Assembly: GCA_002179805.1 (NCBI GenBank) | Contig: NAVB01000032.1 | Span: 29,739 to 93,738 of the forward strand | Direction: 5' to 3' | From: Acanthamoeba lenticulata | Taxonomy: Eukaryota; Discosea; Longamoebia; Acanthamoebidae | Length of the DNA stretch: 64,000 nucleotides | Shown: piece by piece, positions 29,295 through 38,907 of the stretch | Layout of the letters: every line of letters begins with the position of its first letter | How positions within the stretch are numbered: position 1 is the first letter of the stretch | Program-made: the position numbers and the translations under genes | Notes under the pieces: generated by a model | Seen by the model: the letters and a program-made list of their open reading frames with translations, nothing else | The model's database searches: none | Told to the model about the DNA's origin: nothing

Positions 29295-30107
29295 ATGGAG
29301 GAGTTGGCCAAGCTGAAGCAAGCACACGAGGGCACCACAGCGCCTGTCCCTCGGCCAGTAAGTTACTGGCTCTTTTTTAAACGCGCCATACTCGAACGCC
29401 CCCATGTACGCGCACTGTTTGCCTCGGCCTCGCCACTCGACCCCGACGGGTTTCGAGCACTTGTGAGGAAGGAGGCCGACCCAGCCAAGTGGGGGCCTTC
29501 TTTCTGCCACAAGGGGCGTGGCAAGTCAGCACACACCGTTAAGCGTGCAACCAACGAGATGCTGGCCGTCACATGGCAGTACTACAAAGTGCTCCTCCAC
29601 CCGGCGAGCCCCTTCTACGTGGCCGAGAGCAGACATGCCAGCGGGCTGGGTTTGTTTGCCAAGCACACGTTGAGGGCGGCGGTCGGCAAAGCCCTTGCTC
29701 CCACGCAGCTGTTCGGCATCTGTTTCGGAGTCATGGAAGAGCATTTTGCTGACCTCGAGTCAGTCGGGTATCCGTCACTATACTGGTGCGAGCCGAGCAT
29801 TCTGTACGGTCCATTGTCACTCGTCAACCACGAGTGCGGGTCGCCGTTGTGCTTCTCGTTCCCGCGTAAGGTCGATGCCCAGCAGCGCCGGGGCGGAGTC
29901 ACGCTCGAGGAGTTTGACGGACTACCGGCCATCTACGCACGATCGATCAAGGAGGGCTGCCGACTGAAGAAAGACCAGGAGATCACCATCGATTACTTCA
30001 ACAGCGGCAGCGACGATGTGAGCCGAGACAGTGACGAGAAACCCAGTGCAAACTTTTTTGGCGTTAGATGCAGGTGTCGCTCGTGTTGCAAAGACAAGAA
30101 CAACTAA
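29295..30107 (+). CDS. SET-domain protein methyltransferase, copy 2
   Basis: It has 270 residues, colinear with the gene at 13516, with few substitutions and one compensated length change (the two-Pro ASASPPLDP site; GSDDVSRD). All SET motifs persist: HASGLGLFAKHTLRAAVGK, SLVNHECGSPLCFSFPRK, KDQEITIDYFNSGSD, and the post-SET GVRCRCRSCCKDKNN. The C-terminal half is nearly identical to copy 1 even at DNA level, while the N-terminal third has more changes. It probably shares substrate and function with copy 1. Confidence 0.85.
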   Translation: MEELAKLKQAHEGTTAPVPRPVSYWLFFKRAILERPHVRALFASASPLDPDGFRALVRKEADPAKWGPSFCHKGRGKSAHTVKRATNEMLAVTWQYYKVLLHPASPFYVAESRHASGLGLFAKHTLRAAVGKALAPTQLFGICFGVMEEHFADLESVGYPSLYWCEPSILYGPLSLVNHECGSPLCFSFPRKVDAQQRRGGVTLEEFDGLPAIYARSIKEGCRLKKDQEITIDYFNSGSDDVSRDSDEKPSANFFGVRCRCRSCCKDKNN

Positions 30108-30135
30108 TGCAACCCAAACGTGTTGAACGTTACAG

Positions 30136-30149
30136 TTTTGGCGCCAAAA
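30136..30149. promoter_or_regulatory. E2F-like palindrome TTTTGGCGCCAAAA, copy 2
   Basis: This perfect 14-bp palindrome lies 28 nt after the SET stop. It corresponds to 14358-14369 in the other block. The blocks diverge right after it. Confidence 0.4.
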
Positions 30150-30261
30150 TCTTTTCTCTTTTAATTTTCCGACAGGCAGTTAATAATCATACCTCCGTTT
30201 GCCATCGAAGATGAAAAGAGCAAGAGATGATGAAGACACTAACAATTGTTATGTTATGCAG

Positions 30262-32347
30262 TGTCTGACAGTGAGAAAAAAGACTTGGAGTCCGGCATTT
30301 ATCGGCGTCAGTGCGGCACAATTCCAGGGTGAGTAGCCTAACACCCCTTTAATTAACTCTGTTCAAGTTTATGACACTATATTCCCTGCTTGTAGGTTTT
30401 TGTTCCATTTGCTCTCGGATGGAGAAGGTAGGATCACTAAGGCAAGTTACGCCACCGCTATGGAGATGCTCACGTCTGGGAATCTACGAGATAGTACAAA
30501 GTGTATGTCCGTAATCATCCTTTTTTGCCTTATGCAAATGAACATATACGTGTTTGTTAGGGGTATTCCAGCGTTTGAAGCAGAAGTATAAGACCGAGAC
30601 CGTGTCTGGAGCATGTGTGAAGGCTGAGATCAAAACACTGTCCGAGGTACACAAATGTGCAACGTTAAGAAAGTTATGCTAACCTTTATTGCATATCCAC
30701 CGTTTAGACATACGATACAACAGAGATACCTGACGATTCCGCGTACGATGAAGAGTCGTTTACACGCCATTTTGTACAACGGCAGGTGAGCAAGCAGGTC
30801 CTTTATCCCAGTTTGCATTTACTCTTTCTCACAAATTGCTCAGGATCATCGTGAGTCATCATGGAAGCCTGGCAAAATAATCTCCCTCATCGGCCAACTC
30901 TCAGATTGGATAGAATTCGCCACTAATGTTCTCAAAGTACGTGCATAGGTTCCACTCTCGTCACTGACCTTTTGTTAACTATTTTTGCACAATGTATGTA
31001 TATAGGGAAGTAACGATGACTCGTTCACTGCCCTCCGTGAAATGTGGGGCCTAGACGAAGCCTTGCGCAAGTCTTTGGGTACGATAAAGGTGTTATAGGT
31101 GAGCATACAGTATGGATTCACATTGGACCTTCTTGCAGATCCTGGTGGCATATTCCGAAATCTCATTCGCGGCGAACTCCTGCTTCCTAATTGGGCGTTA
31201 TCAGAGGCACGATCAAACAGCACTATGTACTACAGGTAAACCCTAAGCATTGCCCTTTCTTTTTTTATTTAACTGACTTTTGCTTTGTTTTCAGCCATGA
31301 TGGTCGTTTTGTTATCAAAAGTCTCAACGATTCTGACAAAAAGAGTTGGGAAGACATGGAGAAAGCATACATTGAGGTAACACACGCTCCCGTTATATTG
31401 GCAGCAATCCCATTTTCACTTCTCTGTTTCAGTATTGCGCAAGTGATGCAGGAAAGCATTCCCTGATTGCACGCGTCGTTGGCATCGGCGAGTTGGGGGG
31501 ACAAACATACATGATCATGGAAAACGTATTTTGCACTACCAATGTTCAGTATTTGTTTGACATCAAGGTACACGCATGTTTTTTTGGTCAGTATTTTTTA
31601 TCTATACTTACTGATTGAGAACAAAACAAACATAGGGGTCTACGCGTGACCGCTGCTCAATGCCAACAGATCGCATCAAAAAAGATCTCAATTTTTGCCA
31701 GTACACATCCTCTCCTTATTAAATCACTCAGAGAAACTCACCACGAATGAACAACATCACCAATTTACAGGCCCATACACCTCAACGAGGAAGTACAAGT
31801 ACAACTGATGAAGCAGATCGAACAGGATGTACAAGTATGGACATTAGATTATGCTCTCATTATCTCCCTGAGAACAGACTTACAAAGTTTTACTCCATTC
31901 AGTTCCTGAAAAAGCAAAAACGAATGGACTACAGCCTACTGATTGGGATCAAATACAACTACGAGCCAAAAGAAGCAGAGGATATAGGGTCCAGTTTCCC
32001 CCATCCGCGTTCTTGAACTATACCTGGCTAATGTTATAGTTATCCAGATGCCAGCATGGATTCAGTGGAGGCATCAAAGGCGCGCTGCACTCAGAACAGT
32101 ATTTCTTTGGAATTATTGACATCCTCCAAGACTACAATATCTCCAAGCAGATCGAATCGTTTTACAAGTATTTGTTGGAGCTTCTTAACGCCTCACAAAA
32201 GGTTCGTTTCCCTCACGGCTACTGTCCCATACATTTCTCTGATTGTCTGTTTCTGTTTGACAGGAGCCGTCGGCTGTTGCACCAGATCAATACGCTCTAA
32301 GGTTCCTTGTTCGCGTCGAGGAGATTCTCAAGCCCCCTCCGAAATAG
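30262..32347 (+). CDS. Phosphatidylinositol phosphate kinase-like protein, many introns
   Basis: The exons are short (30-150 nt) and split by AT-rich GT-AG introns of about 50-80 nt. PIPK landmarks in order: FLFHLLSDGEGRITKASYAT (EF-hand-like N-terminus), FVIKSLNDSDKKSWEDMEK (ATP-binding Lys), LIARVVGIGELGGQTYMIME (core strands), DIKGSTRDRC (the DLKGS-type loop), KKQKRMDYSLLIGIKYN (MDYSLL catalytic loop), FFGIIDILQDYNISKQIES (IID activation region), and YALRFLVRVEEILKPPPK before TAG 32345-32347. The enzyme would phosphorylate PI(4)P or PI(5)P at membranes. The first exon is not located; ATG 30211 is nearby but does not splice simply. Exons around 31.7-32.1 kb were not checked base by base. 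It occupies the place filled by KCTD genes in the other block. Confidence 0.75.
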
Positions 32348-32485
32348 TCAATGCCTCCATTGTTGCTTCAAATACGAAGCTCGCGGGTAGCAGTCCAATC
32401 CCCTCTTTCAGAAATGAAGTTGCCAGTCTAGGCACGTCCCAACCCTGTTGACAGGACCACGGCTCCAGTGACGTCATGGATTTTC

Positions 32486-32499
32486 ATGTGAAATCACAT
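32486..32499 (+). promoter_or_regulatory. Dyad box ATGTGAAATCACAT
   Basis: It is identical to the 17018 box and flanked by the same TGGATTTTC. A TATATATATATAC stretch follows from 32509, before ATG 32574. Confidence 0.65.
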
Positions 32500-32573
32500 T
32501 AAGAAACAATATATATATATACATATCTATTTTCATTTGTAAATCACACAAAGTCATCAACTTGCAACACAAA

Positions 32574-33776
32574 ATGGCCCACCTCCACTATGTCCGCCAG
32601 AACTACAACGACGAATGTCCCGAGGCCACAGACGAGGAGCCCTACGATGGTTACGATGAGGGTGACTTTACGTACCCCAAGCGTCTCAATGTGACGTGGG
32701 CTGGCATACCCGTGCCTACTACCTGCCCGATCACCGAGGACTACATCAACGATCCATGCCGTGGACCCCTCTGTGCCCACTTTCGTGCCTTTGGCCGAGC
32801 GGCCTACATCACCAAGACCGCTGGAGCTCTTCGGGAGCACAAGGCCAAGACCGACGGGATGCTGCGACGCCTCTCAGAGATAGGATCGGGCCTGACGTCG
32901 TTGCCGATCTTCGAAGAGGAAGACGAGGAGCTCAAACCAGAGTCGCGGTTCGAGTCCATCGACGTGACGGGCATGCTCCAACTGCAGGTCATGATCAATA
33001 AGGCGAGAGCCAAGTTGATCATGGCACTCAACCTCTGCGCCAGGCTCAAGCACGAGGTCTGTCCGATCTGCAAGGCTCTCGCCCCAGTGGACGGTCTCAT
33101 CGACGCCCATGACTTTGCTCGAGAGGCCTCCAAGCACGACCCCACCAAGTCGCCTGGCATCGTCTATCCTCCCGGTTGGAACCTCAGCCAGACTACCTAC
33201 AGCTATCACAACGGCAAGTTGCGCATCGTCGACGCAGTCATCACAGTGGCCTGCCATCACACGCGCCAGCCCATCTGCCTCACTGGGACCAGGAGCATCC
33301 TCTGCAACACTGAGAATGTGCTCACGACTCTCATCAAGCTCAAGGACAAAATTGAACGCCACTACGATGACGTGTTGAACGTTCTTGATGATAGGGAAGA
33401 CCCCAGCGTGGCTCCCTTCCGCGAAGCTTGCAAGATCGTGAAGGGACTCCAGAAGATGATGTACAAGTATGTTGAGAAGATCCGCAAGTGTCCCTACCCC
33501 AGCTGCGGCAAACCCCTCTTGTCGTCCACTGGCAAGATCCTGCTCAAGTCGACTCCTGCCACGAAGGCCTTTCAAGCCAGAGTCGACGATTCATCTCCAT
33601 GTACAATCAGGCTCAGAGAACCTGAGTACATTTGTATCGACGACAATGGTGATGGTGATGATGATGACAACAACAACAACGAGAAGAAGAAGAGGAAGTG
33701 TGCTTGTGAGACTGACACGAAGAACAAGTTGGAGCAAGTGCGCGAAACCAAGAAATGCAGGAAGATCAAAGTGTAA
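32574..33776 (+). CDS. CPIC zinc-motif protein, copy 2 (intact)
   Basis: It has 400 residues from ATG 32574; the codon aligned with the other copy's ATG (32562) is TTG here. Features: GIPVPTTCPITEDYIND with RGPLCAHFRAFGRAAY near residues 40-75, a helical stretch with LQVMINKARAKLIMALNL, the cluster EVCPICKALAPVDGLIDAHD (about 165), YPPGWNLSQTTYSYHNGKLR, a helical region, KCPYPSCGKPLLSSTGKILL (about 310), a run of Asp/Asn, and a basic tail (NEKKKRKCACETDTKNK). The paired CxxC motifs suggest zinc binding and the tail suggests a nuclear location. No family is recognised. Intact here, broken at 17111. Confidence 0.75.
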   Translation: MAHLHYVRQNYNDECPEATDEEPYDGYDEGDFTYPKRLNVTWAGIPVPTTCPITEDYINDPCRGPLCAHFRAFGRAAYITKTAGALREHKAKTDGMLRRLSEIGSGLTSLPIFEEEDEELKPESRFESIDVTGMLQLQVMINKARAKLIMALNLCARLKHEVCPICKALAPVDGLIDAHDFAREASKHDPTKSPGIVYPPGWNLSQTTYSYHNGKLRIVDAVITVACHHTRQPICLTGTRSILCNTENVLTTLIKLKDKIERHYDDVLNVLDDREDPSVAPFREACKIVKGLQKMMYKYVEKIRKCPYPSCGKPLLSSTGKILLKSTPATKAFQARVDDSSPCTIRLREPEYICIDDNGDGDDDDNNNNEKKKRKCACETDTKNKLEQVRETKKCRKIKV

Positions 33777-33968
33777 TGTATCATTCACCCAGACAAACAG
33801 TAATGTTTCTTGCCATCACATATACACTGATCCAGCACCAAGTAGTAGTTCGGACGCGCGTTGTAATCACAAAATCCACTCTTGGTTTGCATTCGTGCTT
33901 TATATGACGATGATGGCGGGAGGAGGAGAAAGAGGGAGCTTTCGTGGTGGATGAGCGGTCTTCTCCTT
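33777..33968. other. Short intergenic gap between convergent genes
   Basis: Nothing recognisable is seen. Confidence 0.4.
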
Positions 33969-35113
33969 TTATTTGTTGAGCATGACAACGCCAGCCATCA
34001 CTGCGAACAATAATGCAGCCAACGAAATGATGGTGATGATAATGCCGAAGCCCATGCAACAGCTGTTTACAATGAATAGAGGGATGGACTTCATATTCAT
34101 CCATCCGGTAGCTGGGTCCCAGGCCCCAGCTAGGAGCATCGGGAACAGGCTATTCACGTCGTACGCAAGGAATGCTTGGAGCGTGCCTCGGTATGTTCGC
34201 CCTTCTGCCCAGGGCTCATCAAGACCTATCGCCATTATCGCCTTCTCATGTTCCTCGAGCCAGGTGCGGAATGGGACTGCGAATGGGCTGAAGCACTGTT
34301 TGGAGTTGCGCTGCGCGTGTCGCACCATCTCAAAGGCCTCCGCCTTCCTTGCTCGGTCCGTCGCAAAAAGCTCTTCTGCGAAGGTGGGGGTTTTCCCCTC
34401 CTCGATCATTTTGACGTACGTCACAAGTTCCTGCACTAATTCTTGCTGCTGGTCTTCGGTCTCCTGTTCATCTGACTTCACCAGTTGCAGAAGATCCTCG
34501 GCGAGCTTCTTTTTGTCTTCAGTGGCCAATACCTGACAAGCCCGTTTAACTAAATCATCTAACAGCAGGGCGAACATATATAGGCATTGGGAACCTTGGT
34601 GCTCTTTGTGTAAGTCGTAAGTTCCCTCACGAGACCTTTGAAAGGACGGGTGTGCTTGACGAACTTGGTGACGCGATGCTGGTTGAAATCAAAGGGAAGG
34701 TCCTCGATCTTGTGCGCTTGGTTCGTTGCATTGAAGAGAAGGATGGTGCGAGCTTCACTCACCTTGCTAAAGGCGTATCCGAGCTCAAAGCACACGTTCG
34801 GGTTTGGAAACTTGCGTCCCTCTTTTGTGTCAATGACGGACACATCTGCAACGATGATCGAGGCCGACATGATCTTCTTGAGAATGGATTGAACGATATG
34901 GGGAGAGCCAGGCTCATCCCGTGTAGCTTCGTCAAGGCGGTAAACGAAAGGAATTCCATCTCGAGCGTTGAGAATGTCTATGGCCTGAACCAAAGCGTTG
35001 CACAAATACTCCTTCTCCGAACCAGAGGCCCAACTGAAGAAAATACTCTATTCAATGGCGATTAGAAAAAAAAAAACATTTTGACAACAAGTTACAATAA
35101 ATAAATAAATACC
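33969..35113 (-). pseudogene. TIR-like domain protein with helical region and C-terminal membrane anchor, frameshifted
   Basis: An upstream exon ends at 35113 (GCTSWQTRK). The intron is 35034-35112 (gtattt...cttcag). The next exon reads GSEKEYLCNALVQAIDIL, PHIVQSILKKIMSASIIVAD, FPNPNVCFELGYAFSKVSEA and DLPFDFNQHRVTKF. ADVS...NPNVxxELGYA is the hallmark of the TIR-like nucleotide-binding family used as NAD-cleaving effectors in bacterial immunity and also present in protists. Coding then moves one frame near 34580 to a helical segment (DLVKRACQVLATEDKKKLAE, ELVQELVTYVKMIEEGK). It ends in a strongly hydrophobic helix (FGIIITIISLAALLFAVMAG) at 33969, a tail anchor. The frameshift could mean decay or two overlapping genes. 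The 5' end overlaps the divergent gene at 35441 and is unresolved. Confidence 0.65.
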
Positions 35114-35440
35114 TTTTCCTTGTCTGCCAACTTGTACATCCGAGCGGGGCTATGAGGTTGGGGTCCGTTTGAGTGCCAGGTAAATAAACATATATTTCCG
35201 AGGCATACCATAGAACATATTCAGTGAAAAAATACACAAGGAAGCAGAGAATTTTTGAAGTACCACTAGGAGAGGTTGCTATGACACGCCCCCCCCTTCC
35301 CCGCTGGACTCTGCCCTGCTGATTGGCCACGAGTTTCCTTCTTGAGCTCTGGTTTCCTTTGGCTTTTTCTCTTGGTGGGTGGTTTTTCCTTGGCCAGACG
35401 CAATAAATCTTTTGTTTTGGCCACCAACGCAAACTCGGAA

Positions 35441-36048
35441 ATGGAGCAAGATGGTCCCCCGGTCGGCGTGACATTAACCGCGGTCAAGATGGAGGAGGTG
35501 CCAAAGGAGGAAGAAGACGAAACCCGGACCACGAGGTGGAATGAAACGACATGGAACGAGCATAAACTATTATGGAACGAGATTGGGGTTTCTATGACTT
35601 GGCATGTTCTGGAGGCCGACTTGATCCGACTCTTGGGTGCCGCTATGCACAAGATGATTACGATTGAAAGGCAGAAGCTGCCACTGGTTGCCCGTGTGCC
35701 GATGTGGGGCGTTCTGGGCCATCTCTTCACTCTTCGATTCGGGCAAGAGTGTCGACTGACTACCAACGCAGAAGTGGTACGGTTCTTGGGTACTCTCCAC
35801 CGGCGCCCGTTCAAACAAGGCTCGTTTGCACACGTTACCGCGACTGAAGATGAGCCGATGGTCATCAAGTGGATGGTGAGCAAGGATAGAGTGGAAGTGC
35901 GTTTTTATTGTGCAGTCTTCAACGCACACAACACATTGCAATGGCCATTGGCCTGGAAAAAGGTACAGACCCCTTTTGTTTTCAGCTGCGACGTTTACTG
36001 TTTCATTCACCTCTTCCCCAGCCTGTAGATGCCGGTGTTCACTCTTAA
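35441..36048 (+). CDS. Unrecognised 182-residue protein, one intron
   Basis: Exon 1 is 35441-35962, the intron 35963-36021 (gtacag...ccccag, 59 nt), exon 2 is 36022-36048 (PVDAGVHS), then TAA overlapping AATAAA at 36048-36053. The start ATG 35441 gives MEQDGPPVGVTLTAVKMEEV, an acidic stretch (EEEDETRTTRWNETTWNEHK), then a globular part (LLGAAMHKMITIERQKLPL, WGVLGHLFTLRFGQECRLT, VVRFLGTLHRRPFKQGSFA). No family is recognised. The splice model gives a clean stop plus a polyadenylation signal, which supports a real gene. Confidence 0.62.
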
Positions 36049-36379
36049 ATAAAGCCGGGTTCACTCATACTTGAACACCAACAAGGACCGTCACCAGTTC
36101 TATTCTGGTGCGAGGTGTCACTGTCGAGAACATTGCGTGTTGCTCTCACTCTCCAGCTCCTTCTCCTCAGGGTACGGACGTGCTTTCTCCCGCGTATGTG
36201 TCACACAAGGCATTTGCGTGAGTAATGTGGGGCTCATTACACACACCGGGGCAGGGGGCGGGTCTTTTCCCACTTCTTGCGCTCCTCGCCGACGGCCTCC
36301 TGCTCGCCTTCAAGCGACGGGGTTGACGAAAGCGACTACTAGCGGCTAAGGACCGGCAGTGACAGGAGCGCCACAGGGC

Positions 36380-37475
36380 CACTTTGCTGCGCCCACGGGG
36401 CACCATTGGCGCTGACGGTGGAGGAGCCCTCCTGCGAGCCCAGAGCGCGGTTGATTTGCAGCGCGCTGGAGAGGGCAGCGCCTCGCGCAGAAGACGGCCA
36501 AGGAGCATAAGAAATGGTCTGAGGCCGAGCCTGAGCAGGCCAAGCTCGGACTCGCCTGCGCCACGTCCTCACACGACACCTGGACCCAAGTGCGGCCTTC
36601 GATTTCTTCTTCTGTTTCTCATTGGCTAGCATGATGCCTCGTGGCAGCCACTCATCGCGCCTTCATGCCGCAGATCAACCACGACAAGCAGGCCCAGACA
36701 TGGGCGGCCGCTAAGACGGTCAACGCCAGAGCGGCCGAGCTCCGACAGCTACAACCTGCACATTGCACGTTTGCACACATTTCCTTTTCAACGTGTGGCT
36801 CTCATTACCCTCAGGAAAATATTACAAACCACCCATCATCAAGCATGATGACATGTGCAGGATGGAGGGCACCGCCAGGTCTATCTTCACTGAGGAGAAC
36901 CAGCACATCCTCCAGTTCCTCTTCTCCTTCATTGTCAATGACGATGACACGCACGAGTTTGACGACAAGTGCAACAGCATTCTTCCGCCCCAGGTCCCTG
37001 CCATCCTCCAGGTCTTCATCGTCAACAACCCTGAAAATGTACGCCTTTATTTTAATTATCATTGAATTTTTTAAGCTGGCTGACCCGAAGGCCTTCTCGG
37101 CCGGCGTGGCCGTCATCCTCAAGTTGCTCAAGCTTGAGGCCATGTCCCAGAAGAAGGGAACCGCCCCGCGTGAGCGCTCGCGCCTGCTGCAGCTTATCGA
37201 GAAGGACCACAACAAGCTCTGCACTAAGGTGGTGCATGACATCATCCACCTCCGCTCCTCTGCTGCTAACAGGCTGACCCACAACAGGCGCCCAACGAGT
37301 GCTTTGGCTGGCTTTGGGTCTTAAGCTTCTGCAGCCGTCTTGTTTGTGGCACTCTGCTCCACTCTGCTCCTCCCTTAAGCCGTGGGCTGCTGACGTCATC
37401 CTCTGCAGGTGGGACCTCAAACTGGTGGACCAGCTGGTCAAAGGTGCTGCCAGGAAGGACGAGGGCTATGCGGGC
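36380..37475 (+). CDS. Fragmentary multi-exon gene next to telomeric repeats, unknown
   Basis: Coding-looking exons: TAKEHKKWSEAEPEQAKLG (about 36490), QINHDKQAQTWAAAKTVNAR (about 36670), then KYYKPPIIKHDDMCRMEGTA and FSFIVNDDDTHEFDDKCNSI and QVPAILQVFIVNNPEN (36817-37038). An AT-rich intron (37039-37074, gtacgc...tttaag) leads to LADPKAFSAGVAVILKLLKL, ERSRLLQLIEKDHNKLCTKV and VVHDIIHLRSSAAN. After gcag near 37409 comes DLKLVDQLVKGAARKDEGYA. The exons look conserved, but splices at 36.6-36.8 and 37.27-37.41 kb are unsure, and the gene ends within 60 nt of the TTAGGG array, so it may be truncated. Confidence 0.4.
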
Positions 37476-37534
37476 GACACTCTGGTACATTGGCTCTTCC
37501 TCCCTCCCCAGTCGTCCTCTTGTCCTTGTTCATG

Positions 37535-37590
37535 AGGGTTAGGGTTAGGGTTAGGGTTAGGGTACCCCTAACCTAACAGCACCCTAACCC
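37535..37590. repeat. Interstitial telomeric repeat, head-to-head
   Basis: Four perfect TTAGGG units (37539-37562) after an AGGG, then the GGTACC palindrome (37561-37566), then CCCTAA (37566-37571), CCTAA, and after five bases CCCTAACCC (37582-37590). The orientation is that of two chromosome ends joined, each pointing to the junction. The right side is more degenerate. Confidence 0.85.
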
Positions 37591-37631
37591 AAACCTGTAA
37601 CTGGGGAGATAATGAAGCTACCAGCTTTAAG

Positions 37632-38105
37632 CTAAGTATTTTTTCCAATATGTGTGCTTGATATTACAAACTGAGCTATCTCTGGGTGAGCTGATAAACT
37701 CTTTTCTGCCCAGGTTTTTGGCCGTTGTGGTCTGTGCTCACCCCCGTCTTGGCGCCGTCTCTTTGCGTCATGCACTTCGTCACGTAGCAAGGCTTGAAGC
37801 TGTTGTTTGGCTGCTTTCGGTTCGCCACCTTGCCCACCAAGCCCAGACGTCGCGTACGCCAAAATCCTCTTCGTCACTTTGTGCTTTCCTTCAAGCGCGT
37901 AGTTCCCGAATTTTTCAATTCCGCCATAACGGTTCAAAAAGAAACCGAAATGGTAGACAAAAATATGGATGTAGGTGGTGACCTGCTCGGCCGGCTAGGT
38001 GGTGGTGAAGGTGTTTCCAAACTCGCGAGCCATGCTCAGCCACTGGGCTTCGTCGATGTTGACGTGGGCCTGCATGGTCCTTGACGCCAATGGATGGTAC
38101 AGCTC
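37632..38105 (-). pseudogene. Transposase-like fragment
   Basis: The minus frame reads AHVNIDEAQWLSMAREFGNT, a TAG, then TYIHIFVYHFGFFLNRYGGI, EKFGNYALEGKHKVTKRILA, YATSGLGG and a basic Gln/Lys-rich end. The Y-x-H-I-F-x-Y-H-x-F and E-x-F-x-N-y-x-L-E-x-K-H wording is typical of large transposon-encoded proteins in amoebae and fungi, but I cannot name the superfamily. It is short and broken, bordered by telomeric repeat on the left. Confidence 0.4.
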
Positions 38106-38907
38106 CCACACACGTCGAGCTTTAGCTGTTCTGTCTGCCAGTAAGAAATTTTAAAATGTCTAAAAGCAAAAGAAAAGAATCCAAAAAAACGAATATCGAT
38201 GTCGTGCTTGAAGGGCTTCTTGCCCGGGAGCTTGTCGACAAAGCTTGTAGAGCTTGTAGATGAGGTAGGCTCCCATGAAGAGCGTAAATTGGACAAAGTC
38301 CTTGATTGGGCAATGCGTGAAAATCCACATAAGGATAGAAGCCGCCACCAGGTCCAGCACCTTCCACCCTTTCATGATCCATTTGCTTCTACACTCCTCG
38401 CCTCCCCAACACGCACGCTGGATCGGCTATAATTAGAACCGCCACACGCGCGTGCGCTTGTGATTATGGGGCATGCACGGAGGTGACCTGTGCTTGTCCG
38501 TGAAAATGCTGGAGAAAGGCTTTTCGGTGGAACCTGATCGTGTCCTCATCATCCCTGATTCTCTGTGTTGAACTAGTGGATCAGCCATCCATTCCCAAAT
38601 GACGCAGGTTGCCCTGTAACCCCACAACAGGAGCCCATACGCGGTACTCAAGCGTGGTCTGGATGCCGTAGTGGTCAGAGAGGTGGGAAAACTCCATGCC
38701 GGTGACCACAAACAGCACGACCATCAGCAATGCCTGTTTGGCCTTCGTCTAAAGGCAAGCTGCCTCTACCCAGGGCAGAGGGTAAAGCCATGTTGGTCGT
38801 TGGTGAGGCCAGCAAAGCCAGGTTCAAAGTGCCAGAGCACTCCACAGTTGACAGCACCAAGTGAATTCATGAAGTGTTTGTGCTTGTCACCGTGATAGTA
38901 ATGATGT
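38106..38907 (-). other. Exon scraps, including an endonuclease/exonuclease/phosphatase C-terminus
   Basis: At about 38700-38620 the minus strand reads VVTGMEFSHLSDHYGIQTTL, matching the S-D-H-Y/x-G catalytic end of the EEP superfamily (neutral sphingomyelinase-type or DNase I-like). A hydrophobic frame (KGWKVLDLVAASILMWIF) lies at 38375-38160. Neither is connected to a complete gene. The sequence between is not assignable. Confidence 0.35.
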
